Shown: piece after piece, positions 52,919-61,904 of the stretch
How positions within the stretch are numbered: position 1 is the first letter of the stretch
How the letters are laid out: the number at the start of each line of letters is the position of its first letter
Source: Planktophila turicensis
GTDB taxonomy: Bacteria > Actinomycetota > Actinomycetes > Nanopelagicales > Nanopelagicaceae
Reading direction: 5' to 3' (one strand)
Length of the DNA stretch: 64,000 bases
NCBI GenBank assembly: GCA_965234405.1
Contig: OZ248346.1
Position numbers and translations under genes: made by a program
The notes under the pieces: model-generated
The model's database searches: none
What the model saw: only the letters and a program-made list of their open reading frames with translations
Told to the model about the DNA's origin: nothing

Positions 52919-53902
52919 ATGGAACGCCTCTTAATCACCGTGCCGCCCGCAATCCCGATGGTTTCACTCGTCGGTATCAATGATGCAAATATGTTGGCCA
53001 TCGAAGCAGCATTCCCATCAGTCAACGTCACAGTCCGCGGCAACGAAATCACTCTGCGCGGTCCACATATCGATTGCATCGCCATGGAGAAGTTGATCCA
53101 CGAGATGATGCTTGTGATTCGCTCAGGTCAGGTGCTTACAACGGATGCAGTCACACGCAGCATTGCGATGCTTGAAGCAGAACCAGCTCAACATCCAGCT
53201 GAAGTTCTCTCACTCAATATTGTCTCTAACCGCGGTCGCACGATTCGTCCCAAGACTGCAAACCAGAAGCTCTATGTCGATGCCATTGAAGAGAACACAA
53301 TCACTTTCGGTATAGGTCCAGCTGGTACAGGTAAGACCTACCTTGCAATGGCTAAGGCTGTTGCTGCCCTGCAAGCGAAGAAGGTCAATCGCATTATCTT
53401 GTCTCGTCCAGCTGTCGAAGCAGGCGAGAAGTTGGGCTTCTTGCCAGGAACACTGAACGAGAAGATCGACCCATATCTACGCCCACTCTTTGATGCTCTG
53501 CACGACATGATCGATGTCGAAGCAATTCCACGTTTGATGCAGACTGGCGTTATTGAAGTAGCGCCCCTTGCCTTTATGCGTGGTCGCACACTTAACGATG
53601 CATTCATCATCTTGGATGAAGCGCAGAACACCACACCTGAGCAGATGAAGATGTTCTTAACTCGCCTTGGCTTTGGTTCAAAGATGGTTATTACTGGCGA
53701 TGTCACCCAGAACGACCTACCTAATGGACAGCGTTCAGGTCTTGCCATTATTCGCGACATCCTCGATGGCGTTGATGACATTTCATTTATGGAGCTGACA
53801 GCAGATGACGTAGTCCGTCACCGTCTGATCGGCGATATCGTCAAGGCCTACGACTCATATGATGCAACCAAATCGGTTCCGCGTCCGATTCGTAACTCGT
53901 AA
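52919..53902 (+). CDS. phoH: PhoH-like ATPase
   Basis: A 327-residue P-loop protein of the YbeZ/PhoH family, thought to help RNA or ribosome quality control with YbeY. Walker A is GIGPAGTGKTYLAMAKAVAA near 140, Walker B FIILDEAQNTTPEQM near 237, and a later GDVTQNDLP near 265. The N-terminal ~100 residues form a small RNA-binding-like domain. A TAGATT lies 9 bases before the ATG, implying a very short leader. It precedes ybeY by 9 bp. Confidence 0.95.
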   Translation: MERLLITVPPAIPMVSLVGINDANMLAIEAAFPSVNVTVRGNEITLRGPHIDCIAMEKLIHEMMLVIRSGQVLTTDAVTRSIAMLEAEPAQHPAEVLSLNIVSNRGRTIRPKTANQKLYVDAIEENTITFGIGPAGTGKTYLAMAKAVAALQAKKVNRIILSRPAVEAGEKLGFLPGTLNEKIDPYLRPLFDALHDMIDVEAIPRLMQTGVIEVAPLAFMRGRTLNDAFIILDEAQNTTPEQMKMFLTRLGFGSKMVITGDVTQNDLPNGQRSGLAIIRDILDGVDDISFMELTADDVVRHRLIGDIVKAYDSYDATKSVPRPIRNS

Positions 53903-53911
53903 TTCATATAT

Positions 53912-54361
53912 ATGACGGTTGAATTAGTAAATCGCTCTGGCGCTTTGGTGCCAGAAACTCAGATGCACTCACTTATCAATTACGGCATTGAGTACATGGA
54001 GCTCAACCCTGAGTGCGAAATCTCGCTTACCTTTGTTGATGTTACAGAGATGGAAGAGCTTCACATTAAGTGGATGGATGAAGCTGGTCCTACAGATGTT
54101 CTTTCTTTCCCTATGGATATGCCAGAAGAAAAGGGCGAAGCGGTAACGCTCGGCGATATCGTCATTGCTCCTGCAGTTGCTGCAAAGCAGGCACAGGATG
54201 CTGGCCATAGCGTCGAACATGAAATCTACATACTTGCTACACATGGCTTGCTCCATATCTTGGGCTATGACCACGCATATCCTGACGAAGAGAAAGTCAT
54301 GTTCGCGTTGCAAGAGAAGATTGTGAAGGAGTGGTCGCTCGCTGCGACTGACACAATATGA
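53912..54361 (+). CDS. ybeY: Endoribonuclease YbeY
   Basis: Zinc RNase for 16S rRNA 3'-end maturation and ribosome quality control. The 149 residues end with the metal motif HGLLHILGYDH near 119-129, preceded by TDVLSFPMDMPEE near 66. It follows phoH after 9 bp and precedes the CorC-like gene, the conserved ybeZ-ybeY-ybeX order. An additional stretch TVELVNRSG opens the protein as usual in actinobacteria. Confidence 0.96.
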   Translation: MTVELVNRSGALVPETQMHSLINYGIEYMELNPECEISLTFVDVTEMEELHIKWMDEAGPTDVLSFPMDMPEEKGEAVTLGDIVIAPAVAAKQAQDAGHSVEHEIYILATHGLLHILGYDHAYPDEEKVMFALQEKIVKEWSLAATDTI

Positions 54362-54374
54362 AAGTAGATTTAGG

Positions 54375-55238
54375 GTGAAGAAAAATATAATTAAGAAGAT
54401 CAACCTGGCATTTAAAGGCTTCGCCTGGGGACTTTTATCTGATGAAGAAGAGCTCCGTGATCTGATGGATCGCGCTCACACACGTGGGCTTGTCGAATCT
54501 GATGAACACGAGATGATTCACAACGTATTCGAGCTCGGTGACACCCTGGTGCGCGAACTCATGGTTCCGCGTATCGATATGGTCTGGATTGAAAGCGATA
54601 AGACTCTACGTCAAGCTCTTTCACTAGCGCTACGTTCTGGCTATTCCCGTATCCCAGTTGTCGGCACAGGTATCGATAACATCATCGGAATTACCTATGT
54701 AAAAGATTTAGCAAAGCGCGCATTGGATCACCACGAAGCTGAGACAACTGAAAAGGTTGAGCAGCACACACGCCCTGCCGTCTTTGTCCCCGAAAATAAA
54801 GAAGCTGCCGAGCTCTTGAAAGAGATGCAGCGCGATCAGATTCACCTTGCCATCGTTGTTGATGAGTACGGTGGAACTGCCGGCATCATCACTATCGAAG
54901 ATATTATTGAAGAAATCGTGGGCGAGATCGCCGATGAATACGATGATGGCGTTGAAGCGTTCACTTGGATCAGCGAGAAGAAGGCACGCGCCAAGGCGAC
55001 GATGCACGTTGAAGATTTGGCCGATGAACTCAAGATTGATATCGACCGCCACGAATTTGAAGATGTAGACACTATTGGTGGTTATATGGCAGAAAAGTTG
55101 GGCCGCGTTCCAATTGCAGGTTCGACAATTGATTTGCAGGGATGGTCGATCACCTCTGAACGTCCTGTAGGTCGCCGTCGCCGTATTAGCTCAGTTATTA
55201 TTGAGCGCCCAGAGAAGGAGATTGATGAGCATGAATAA
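54375..55238 (+). CDS. CorC/YbeX-like CBS-domain protein without membrane domain
   Basis: A 287-residue cytoplasmic protein with a CBS pair (RELMVPRIDMVWIESDKTL to ITYVKDLAKR, then FVPENKEAAELLKEMQRDQIHLAIVVDEYGGTAGIITIEDIIEEIVGEI) and a C-terminal CorC_HlyC domain (about 205-285). Many actinobacterial relatives carry an N-terminal CNNM transmembrane domain; this one starts KKNIIKKINLAFKGFAWG and lacks it, like enterobacterial YbeX. Start GTG 54375; TAGATT lies 4 bases upstream. Proposed roles are magnesium/cobalt handling or ribosome maturation. Confidence 0.88.
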   Translation: MKKNIIKKINLAFKGFAWGLLSDEEELRDLMDRAHTRGLVESDEHEMIHNVFELGDTLVRELMVPRIDMVWIESDKTLRQALSLALRSGYSRIPVVGTGIDNIIGITYVKDLAKRALDHHEAETTEKVEQHTRPAVFVPENKEAAELLKEMQRDQIHLAIVVDEYGGTAGIITIEDIIEEIVGEIADEYDDGVEAFTWISEKKARAKATMHVEDLADELKIDIDRHEFEDVDTIGGYMAEKLGRVPIAGSTIDLQGWSITSERPVGRRRRISSVIIERPEKEIDEHE

Positions 55239-55542
55239 TCCAGAAGATACAAAGCTGGTAACTCTTGCGACCTCAACTCTTGTTCGTAGCGGCGCACAAC
55301 AAGCTGCAGCACTGCGCGATAACACTGGACGCACCTATGTTGCAATCAATGTGACTTCACCATCGCTTAACCTTGATGCCTTCGAAGCAGTTCTGACTGT
55401 TGCACTTGCATCAGGAATCACTGGTATCGAGAGCGTTGTCGCAACAGGATCACAGCCTGCAAATATCAAGGCGATTAAGGATTTCGCTCCCACTGCAACT
55501 ATCTTCTTTATCGATTCGAACGGCACCGAAAGCGCGCTTTAG
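55225..55542 (+). CDS. Cytidine-deaminase-like protein lacking zinc ligands
   Basis: A 105-residue protein in the position where actinobacteria carry a cytidine-deaminase-fold gene. It keeps the family flow (LVTLATSTLVRSGAQQAAALRD, GRTYVAINVTSPSLNLDAFEAVLTVALASG), but the canonical zinc sites (C/H-A-E and CxxC) are absent: the expected CAE position reads DAFEA and no Cys occurs at all. It is therefore probably not a deaminase. ATGs at 55225 and 55231 are both possible (AGGAG 4 or 10 bases upstream); it overlaps the CorC-like gene. Confidence 0.8.
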   Translation: MSMNNPEDTKLVTLATSTLVRSGAQQAAALRDNTGRTYVAINVTSPSLNLDAFEAVLTVALASGITGIESVVATGSQPANIKAIKDFAPTATIFFIDSNGTESAL

Positions 55543-55574
55543 CCTTATTTACCCCTTAAAGATAAGATTGCCCA

Positions 55575-56363
55575 ATGCGCGTAGTTCGTTTTACTCCTCA
55601 GCCAGATGCTGGCCTAGGTACCGACCCGCTCTTTGGAATCCTCGAAGAAGATAACCAAATCTCGATTATCTCTGGCGATCCGATCTATCACGGCATCCAG
55701 AAGACAGCGGCAAAGGTCGAACTCACCAAAGTACGCCTCTTAGCGCCAGTTATTCCTCGCTCAAAGATTGTTGCAGTCGGCAAAAACTATGCAGACCACG
55801 CAGCTGAAATGGGCGGCGTTGTTCCTGACGAACCGATCATCTTCTTGAAGCCAAATACTGCAGTGATTGGCCCTAGCGACACAATCGTCTGGCCGGCAAT
55901 GGCGCCAACAATTGATTACGAAGCAGAGCTTGCCATCGTTATTGGTCGCGTCTGCAAAGAAGTTCCTAAAGAGCGCGTGAAAGATGTGATCTTCGGATAC
56001 ACCATGGCAAATGACGTTACTTCTCGCGAACTTCAGAAGCGCGATGGACAGTGGATGCGTGCAAAGTCATTCGATACTTTCTGCCCACTAGGCCCATGGA
56101 TTGAAACAGAATTCGTACCCGGCACACAGCGCATCACCACAACTCTTAATGGTGAAATCAAGCAAGATGCCAAGCTTTCCGACATGATCTTTAAAGTCGA
56201 AGATATCGTCCACTTCGTTACACAGGTAATGACACTTCTTCCAGGCGATGTCATCATCACCGGAACACCCGCAGGAATTGGTCCAATGCCTGAGAAATCA
56301 ACTATTGCTATATCCATCGAAGGCCTTGGCCAACTAACTAATAAGGTGAGCGCTCGTCCATGA
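55575..56363 (+). CDS. Fumarylacetoacetate hydrolase family enzyme
   Basis: A 262-residue FAH-fold hydrolase/decarboxylase or oxaloacetate tautomerase-like enzyme. Typical stretches: KIVAVGKNYADHAAEMGG near 63, metal-binding acids in TIDYEAELAIVIGRVCKEV near 115, and the end VITGTPAGIGPM near 232. The TAAGAT hexamer (55563-55568) is 6 bases before the ATG. It overlaps gltX by 4 bp; an FAH-family gene directly upstream of gltX is also known in mycobacteria. Substrate unknown. It is paralogous to the protein at 61905. Confidence 0.9.
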   Translation: MRVVRFTPQPDAGLGTDPLFGILEEDNQISIISGDPIYHGIQKTAAKVELTKVRLLAPVIPRSKIVAVGKNYADHAAEMGGVVPDEPIIFLKPNTAVIGPSDTIVWPAMAPTIDYEAELAIVIGRVCKEVPKERVKDVIFGYTMANDVTSRELQKRDGQWMRAKSFDTFCPLGPWIETEFVPGTQRITTTLNGEIKQDAKLSDMIFKVEDIVHFVTQVMTLLPGDVIITGTPAGIGPMPEKSTIAISIEGLGQLTNKVSARP

Positions 56364-57823
56364 CAACTGCTAAAAAGGTAAAGGTACGTTTTGCGCCATC
56401 TCCAACAGGTGACTTACACGTTGGAAATATCCGCACCGCACTCTTTGATTGGGCTTATGCACGCCACACAGGTGGAACTTTCCTTTTCCGTATCGAAGAT
56501 ACCGATACCACTCGCGTAACCGATGAATATATTCAGGCAGCAATCGACACTTTAAAGTGGCTCGGACTGCAATGGGATGAGGGTCCAGAAGTCGGTGGCG
56601 ATAACGGTCCTTACCTACAGTCACAGCGTCTTGGAATTTATGCCGAATGGGCACAGAAGTTCCTTGATCAAGGCGATGCCTACTATTGCTATTGCTCACC
56701 TGAAGAACTTGAAGCAGTGCGCGAAGAACAACGCAAAGCAAATGTGGCACCTGGTTATAACGGACATTGCCGCGACCTAACAGCAGATCAAATCGCTGCT
56801 TTTAAGGCGCAAGGACGCGAAGGCGTAGTGCGTATGCGTATGCCTGATGGCACAACAACATTTACCGATGAGATCCGTGGAGATGTCACCTTCGATCACA
56901 AGTTTGTTCCTGACTTCGTACTTGTGCGCGCAGATGGTTCACCTCTGTACACGCTCGCTGTTGCAGTCGATGACATCTTGATGGGCGTTACCCACGTGCT
57001 TCGCGGAGAAGATTTGCTCTCATCAACTCCTCGCCAGATCCGCGTTTATCAGGCGATGGGCGTAAAGATTGAGGATTACCCAGTCTTTGCTCACTTGCCG
57101 TTCGTTATGGGTCAGGACAACGCCAAGCTTTCTAAGCGCAATGGTGAAGTTTCAATTGCTTGGTATCGCGAACAGGGTTACTTGCCTGAGGCAATCTGTA
57201 ACTACCTCGCACTTCTTGGTTGGTCACCAGGGGATGACCGCGAAAACATTTCGATGAAGGAACTCACAGAGCTCTTTACCGTCGAGAAGGTTCACTCATC
57301 TCCAGCACGTTTTGATATGAAGAAGCTTGAAGCAATCAATGGCGACAAGATTCGTGCCCTCAGCCTTGAAGAGTTCGCTACTTGGACGATGCCATTCCTG
57401 ATCAAGGCCGGCGTTATCACTGGCACCGATGCTGAAATCGAATTGGTGAAGAAGGCTCTGCCTCTTATCCAAGAGCGCATCGTAAAGTTAGATGAGGCTC
57501 CACAGCTTCTTAAGTTCCTCTTCGTTGAAAAGTTTGCAGTCGATGGCGATGCAGTTTCAAAGATTTCCGATGCTGCAGCTAAAGATATTTTGAAGCGCTC
57601 ACTTGCAGATCTTGAAGGCGTTGCAACGTGGAACCACGAATCAATCGAGGCAGTGCTTCGCGCATCTCTGATTGAAGAACTGGGCCTCAAGCCACGCATT
57701 GCATTTACCGCTCTGCGTATTGCAACAACCGGCAGCACTATTTCTCCGCCGCTCTTTGAATCTATGGAGTTGCTCGGGAAAGAGGCTTGCCTAGCCCGAA
57801 TTACGCAGGCTCTCGCCCTCTAA
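56360..57823 (+). CDS. gltX: Glutamyl-tRNA synthetase
   Basis: Charges tRNA-Glu (and tRNA-Gln where an amidotransferase is used). The 487 residues show the class I HIGH motif as APSPTGDLHVGNIRTALFDW near 10, and KMSKS as AKLSKRNGEVS near 253. The Cys cluster region reads YCYCSPEE near 108. The start is coupled to the FAH gene (ATGA). It is followed by tRNA-Gln and tRNA-Glu genes, substrates related to this enzyme. Confidence 0.96.
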   Translation: MTTAKKVKVRFAPSPTGDLHVGNIRTALFDWAYARHTGGTFLFRIEDTDTTRVTDEYIQAAIDTLKWLGLQWDEGPEVGGDNGPYLQSQRLGIYAEWAQKFLDQGDAYYCYCSPEELEAVREEQRKANVAPGYNGHCRDLTADQIAAFKAQGREGVVRMRMPDGTTTFTDEIRGDVTFDHKFVPDFVLVRADGSPLYTLAVAVDDILMGVTHVLRGEDLLSSTPRQIRVYQAMGVKIEDYPVFAHLPFVMGQDNAKLSKRNGEVSIAWYREQGYLPEAICNYLALLGWSPGDDRENISMKELTELFTVEKVHSSPARFDMKKLEAINGDKIRALSLEEFATWTMPFLIKAGVITGTDAEIELVKKALPLIQERIVKLDEAPQLLKFLFVEKFAVDGDAVSKISDAAAKDILKRSLADLEGVATWNHESIEAVLRASLIEELGLKPRIAFTALRIATTGSTISPPLFESMELLGKEACLARITQALAL

Positions 57824-57874
57824 TTTTTGGGGTAAACTTCAACCTCGCGCCGCCAAGCGCAAAGCTTTAAATAG

Positions 57875-57946
57875 TGGGGTATGGGGTAATTGGCAGCCCT
57901 GCTGATTCTGGTTCAGTAAGTCTAGGTTCGAGTCCTGGTACCCCAG
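57875..57946 (+). tRNA. tRNA-Gln (anticodon CTG)
   Basis: 72 nt: acceptor TGGGGTA pairs fully with TACCCCA, anticodon loop TTCTGGT in a CTGA/TCAG stem, T loop TTCGAGT, discriminator G as usual for glutamine. CCA is not encoded. It lies 51 bp after gltX. Confidence 0.94.
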
Positions 57947-58003
57947 CGCAGTACAAAGCAGTACCTACAACTTCATATGTTTGTCCTAGTTATTTTTTGG
58001 CAC

Positions 58004-58076
58004 GGCCCCGTCGTCTAGCGGCCTAGGACTCTGGCTTCTCAAGTCAGCTACGAGGGTTCGAATCCCTTCGGGGCTA
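58004..58076 (+). tRNA. tRNA-Glu (anticodon CTC)
   Basis: 73 nt: acceptor GGCCCCG with CGGGGCT (G-T at the end pair), D arm with GTCTAGCGGCCTAGGAC, anticodon stem CTGGC/GTCAG around TTCTCAA, T loop TTCGAAT, discriminator A. CCA is not encoded. It is 57 bp after tRNA-Gln, and a T-run (57993-57998) lies between them. Confidence 0.94.
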
Positions 58077-58099
58077 CACATGTATCGATAAGAATCGAG

Positions 58100-59497
58100 A
58101 TGTATATGGCTTTTACAGAACGCATTGATTTATCTGATGCGCAAGTAAAGGCCATTTCTGCTTTAGTAAACGGTCGCATCTCTCAGAACGAATCAGTTCT
58201 TGATGCACATGGGCGTGATGAATCTGCCTTTCCTCCTATTCGACCATCAGCGGTAGTAACCGTGCATTCCACTGAAGAAGTTTCAAAGGTGCTCGCTTAT
58301 TGCAACGCTGAAAAGATTCCTGTCACAGCATTTGGCGCTGGATCATCTCTTGAAGGCCATGTTCTGCCGCTCTTCGGTGGCATCTCATTAGATTTAAGTG
58401 AGATGGATAAGATCGTAAAGATTTCACCTGATGATTTAACTGTCACTGTTCAAGCAGGCGTTAAGCGCATGGCGCTCAATAAGAAGCTAGCCAATGACGG
58501 GTTGTTCTTCTCAGTTGACCCAGGCGCTGATGCAACTATCGGTGGAATGACTTCAACGGGCGCAGCCGGCACGACCACAGTTCGCTACGGATCGATGCGC
58601 GAGAACGTATTGAAGTTAACTGCCGTTCTTGCAGACGGAACTGTGATTGAAGCAGGACGCGAGACTCGCAAACTATCTGCGGGCTATGACTTAGCGCGTT
58701 TGATTGTTGGCTCTGAAGGAACTCTGGCAGTTGTCACTGAAATTACGCTTCGTGTATTTGGCATCCCTGAAAAGATGGCGGCAGCAGTTTCGCGCTTTCC
58801 ATCCCTTGCAGACGGTGTACAAGCTGCGATAGCCATTGTCCGTTCAGGTGTTGCTATCGCTCGCTGTGAATTCCTTGATGCGCAATCGATTAAGAACGTC
58901 AACGCCCACGATGGCTTAACTCTGCAAGAAGCGCCCACACTGCTCTTTGAATTCCATGGTTCACCACGTGGCGTTGAAGAAGATGCCAAAGTTGTTCAAG
59001 AGATCACCAGTGATTTCGGTGGAACAGATTTCGAGTGGACTGCCGAAGAAGGCGAACGCCGTAAGTTATGGCAGGCACGCCACAATGCTTACTGGGCAGG
59101 CATTGCAGCGTTTCCTGGAATGCGCGCAATCAGTACAGATGCAGCAGTTCCGCTATCAAAGCTTGCTGAAGCAGTTGGCGTTGCAGAAAAAATCCTTAAA
59201 GAATCACCTTTCCCGCATTCAATTCTGGGACATGTTGCCGATGGCAACTTCCACACCTTTATCGTTACAGATCCCAAGAAGCCTCATGAACTCGATGAAA
59301 TCCGCGAGCTAACCCATAAGACAACATCGGCGATTATCGCTATGGGTGGCACATGTACTGGCGAACATGGAATTGGCGCCGGAAAGATTGACTCACTTCT
59401 TGAAGAAGCAGGAGCTTCATCAGTTGCAGTGATGAAATCGATTAAGGCCGCCCTTGATCCCAACGGCATTTTGAATCCGGGCAAAATTTTTCACTAG
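58100..59497 (+). CDS. FAD-linked oxidase, D-lactate dehydrogenase/glycolate oxidase (GlcD) type
   Basis: Oxidises a 2-hydroxy acid such as D-lactate or glycolate. The 465 residues have a PCMH-type FAD domain (PVTAFGAGSSLEGHVLPLFGG near 73, GADATIGGMTSTGAAGTTTVRYG near 143, SEGTLAVVTEITLRV near 210) and a C-terminal VAO cap with HVADGNFHTFI near 378 and GTCTGEHGIGAGK near 420. It resembles the single-subunit LDHD type rather than a three-subunit GlcDEF. Start ATG 58100 or 58106. A glycerate kinase gene lies two genes on. Confidence 0.9.
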   Translation: MYMAFTERIDLSDAQVKAISALVNGRISQNESVLDAHGRDESAFPPIRPSAVVTVHSTEEVSKVLAYCNAEKIPVTAFGAGSSLEGHVLPLFGGISLDLSEMDKIVKISPDDLTVTVQAGVKRMALNKKLANDGLFFSVDPGADATIGGMTSTGAAGTTTVRYGSMRENVLKLTAVLADGTVIEAGRETRKLSAGYDLARLIVGSEGTLAVVTEITLRVFGIPEKMAAAVSRFPSLADGVQAAIAIVRSGVAIARCEFLDAQSIKNVNAHDGLTLQEAPTLLFEFHGSPRGVEEDAKVVQEITSDFGGTDFEWTAEEGERRKLWQARHNAYWAGIAAFPGMRAISTDAAVPLSKLAEAVGVAEKILKESPFPHSILGHVADGNFHTFIVTDPKKPHELDEIRELTHKTTSAIIAMGGTCTGEHGIGAGKIDSLLEEAGASSVAVMKSIKAALDPNGILNPGKIFH

Positions 59498-59558
59498 GTA
59501 AGTGCTAGCCCTCGCACTTTAGTAAAAGCGAGCTGAGTGAATGCAATAAGTTTGATAC

Positions 59559-60788
59559 ATGCGAGTTATTACTGTCGATCAATTGAAGTCAGTTCTAGTT
59601 AACCTTCCCGAGAATCCTCGAATTATCGCTTCAGGTAACTTTGCAACACCGAATACTCTTCTCAAGGTTGCAGATGAGAACATATCTGAGTTCAAGCTGC
59701 ATATGCTCAACGCTCAGCCAGGGATTCCAGATCGTGAAGGCATCACTTACGAGACAGCATTCGTTGGCCACGGAATGCGCAGACATCCGCGCCTTGAATA
59801 CATTCCATCACGTCTTTCACTATTGCCCGTAGTCATCCGAGACTTTGCCCGCCCTGATGCAGTCTTTATCCATACATCTGAACGTCGCCATGACACGGTC
59901 TCCCTTGGTACCGAAGTAAATATCTTGCCTGCGGCAATCGAAACCGCCCGTGCACACGGTGGAGTAGTAATTGCTCAAGCCAATAAGCAGATGCCTTACA
60001 CCTATGGCGATGCACAGATTTATGAATCAGAGATTGATTACCTTGTTGAAGTCGATGAGCCACTACTGACAAAACCTGAGACAACTTTTGCACCTGAGTC
60101 TCTTGAAATTGGTCAGCGGATTGCAGCGTTGATTGAAGATAACTCAACTCTGCAGCTCGGAATCGGTGCGATTCCTGATTCTGTTCTTACATCACTCAAA
60201 GATCGCAAAGGTTTAAGAATCTGGACCGAGATGTTCTCCGATGGAGTCTTAGACCTTCACAAGATGGGCGTGCTTGACCCAGATATTTTGTTGACCGCTT
60301 CTTTTATCTTCGGCTCACAAGAGTTATATGAGTGGCTACACCTGAACCGTCGCGTGCAAATGTTGCGTACCGAACGCACCAACGATCCAAGCGCCATTGC
60401 TAAGCAGGCAAAGATGCAATCGATTAACGCAGCACTTCAAATCGATCTCTTTGATCAAGCAAACGCTTCTCATGTGCGCAGCGAGATTTACTCAGGCTTT
60501 GGCGGTTCTACTGACTTTATTGTGGGTTCCCTTCATAGCCGTGGCGGTCGTTCCTTCATGGCACTTCCTTCATGGCATCCCAAAGCTCAGGTTTCAACAA
60601 TCGTTCCGCGCCTGACTGAGAACATCACCAGCTTCCAGCATTCATTTGTTGTTACAGAACAAGGAGCTGCTGCTTGCTTTGGACGTACGCAATCTGAACA
60701 AGCGCTTAATTTGATTACTCATGCAGCGCATCCAAATGCGAAGGAAGAACTAATCGCTGCGGCATCTGAGTTGAAGCTACTGAAGTAA
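59559..60788 (+). CDS. Acetyl-CoA hydrolase / 4-hydroxybutyrate CoA-transferase family protein
   Basis: A 409-residue CoA-transferase (type I, Cat1/AbfT-like). The catalytic Glu is in LRIWTEMFSDGVLDL near 223; QLGIGAIPDSVLTSL near 200 and the C-terminal VVTEQGAAACFG-like stretch (VVTEQGAAACF) are family features. It moves CoA between acids such as acetate, propionate or 4-hydroxybutyrate; the exact pair is unknown. TAAGTT (59547-59552) lies 6 bases before the ATG. The 3' end overlaps the convergent glycerate kinase by 12 bp. Confidence 0.9.
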   Translation: MRVITVDQLKSVLVNLPENPRIIASGNFATPNTLLKVADENISEFKLHMLNAQPGIPDREGITYETAFVGHGMRRHPRLEYIPSRLSLLPVVIRDFARPDAVFIHTSERRHDTVSLGTEVNILPAAIETARAHGGVVIAQANKQMPYTYGDAQIYESEIDYLVEVDEPLLTKPETTFAPESLEIGQRIAALIEDNSTLQLGIGAIPDSVLTSLKDRKGLRIWTEMFSDGVLDLHKMGVLDPDILLTASFIFGSQELYEWLHLNRRVQMLRTERTNDPSAIAKQAKMQSINAALQIDLFDQANASHVRSEIYSGFGGSTDFIVGSLHSRGGRSFMALPSWHPKAQVSTIVPRLTENITSFQHSFVVTEQGAAACFGRTQSEQALNLITHAAHPNAKEELIAAASELKLLK

Positions 60789-61868
60789 CTGCGCTATCGA
60801 AGCACCTAGTTGTGTGACTAGGGGAGCAGGGTTAGTAATGCACTTATTTATATCGGACTCAATCGACGTCAGCGTGTGAATACCTGCATACCCAGAGGCG
60901 TGATGCGTATCCGCATCACCGCAGACTAAGTAGGTAGGAATTGATAACTTCGCAGCGCGCTGCAAGATTCCCCACGGAGCTTTGCCGTGCACGCTCTGCG
61001 AATCAAAGCGACCTTCGCCGGTGATGATTGCATCAGCGCCAGCAATCTTTGAGTCAAAGGTAACGAGGTCAAGAATTAAATCGATTCCACTTCGCGCTTC
61101 AGCCTTTAAGTACGCATAAGCCATAAAGCCAAAGCCACCTGCAGCACCCGCACCTGGCGTTGTTGCATATTGACCAGCCACAAGGGATGCAAAGTGAGAA
61201 AGAGATTCTTCAAGAACTTCTACCTGCTCTGGCGTTGCACCTTTCTGTGGAGAAAAGACGTGCGATGCGCCGTTAGCACCAAGCAGTGGATTGGTGACAT
61301 CGCTAGCCAAGGTAAATGAAACATGTGCAAGACGGGGATCTAAACCAGATGTATCAATCGTTACGCAATTAATGAGCGCAGCAACACCCGGCGCAATTTC
61401 AGCACCTGTTGAATCAAGCAGCTTTACGCCAAGTGCTTGAAGTGCTCCAGCACCGGCATCTGTTGTTGCAGTTCCACCGATAGCGAGAATGAACTTCGTG
61501 GCACCTTTATCAAGGGCCGCAAGAATCAACTGTCCTGTACCGAAAGAAGTTGCGTTCAGCGCATCTTTCTTACCATCAGGTAATTGAGATAAACCAGATG
61601 CCTGCGCCATTTCAATAAAGGCGGTATCACCCTTGATTGCAATGAGTGCGGAAACAGGATTGCCCATGGGGCCTAGAACTTCAACAGAGTGCGAAGTAAA
61701 CCCGGCTTGCAGCACTGCATCGAGAGAACCTTCTCCGCCATCGCCGATTGCAATCTTTATCGTTTCACAATCTGGGATTACCGAATGAATTCCTGATTCA
61801 ATCCATGTTGCAATATCGCCTGAAGATGCGCTGCCCTTAAATGAATCAGGGGCGATAACAATCTTCAT
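60777..61868 (-). CDS. Glycerate kinase, GlxK/GarK family
   Basis: Phosphorylates D-glycerate (family product 2-phosphoglycerate), feeding glyoxylate or glycerate into lower glycolysis. The 363 residues start KIVIAPDSFKGSASSGDIATWIESG, and include AIGDGGEGSLDAVLQAG near 42, ILAIGGTATTDAGAGALQALG near 125 and ADAIITGEGRFDSQSVHGKAPWG near 275. TAGTAT (61875-61880) lies 6 bases before the ATG. It shares a 36-bp divergent promoter region with the FAH-family gene and converges on the CoA-transferase. Confidence 0.95.
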   Translation of the reverse strand: MKIVIAPDSFKGSASSGDIATWIESGIHSVIPDCETIKIAIGDGGEGSLDAVLQAGFTSHSVEVLGPMGNPVSALIAIKGDTAFIEMAQASGLSQLPDGKKDALNATSFGTGQLILAALDKGATKFILAIGGTATTDAGAGALQALGVKLLDSTGAEIAPGVAALINCVTIDTSGLDPRLAHVSFTLASDVTNPLLGANGASHVFSPQKGATPEQVEVLEESLSHFASLVAGQYATTPGAGAAGGFGFMAYAYLKAEARSGIDLILDLVTFDSKIAGADAIITGEGRFDSQSVHGKAPWGILQRAAKLSIPTYLVCGDADTHHASGYAGIHTLTSIESDINKCITNPAPLVTQLGASIAQLLQ

Positions 61869-61904
61869 GTATGAATACTAAGAGCGCTGCGCTAATCTTC
61901 CATC
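61869..61904. promoter_or_regulatory. 36-bp divergent promoter region for two leaderless genes
   Basis: The gap between the start codons of the glycerate kinase (minus) and FAH gene (plus) has TAGTAT (61875-61880, minus) and TAATCT (61893-61898, plus), each 6 bases from its ATG, with only 12 bp between. The middle contains AGCGCTGCGCT, a near palindrome. Any -35 contact of one promoter must fall on or beyond the -10 of the other, so simultaneous use is unlikely. Confidence 0.75.
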
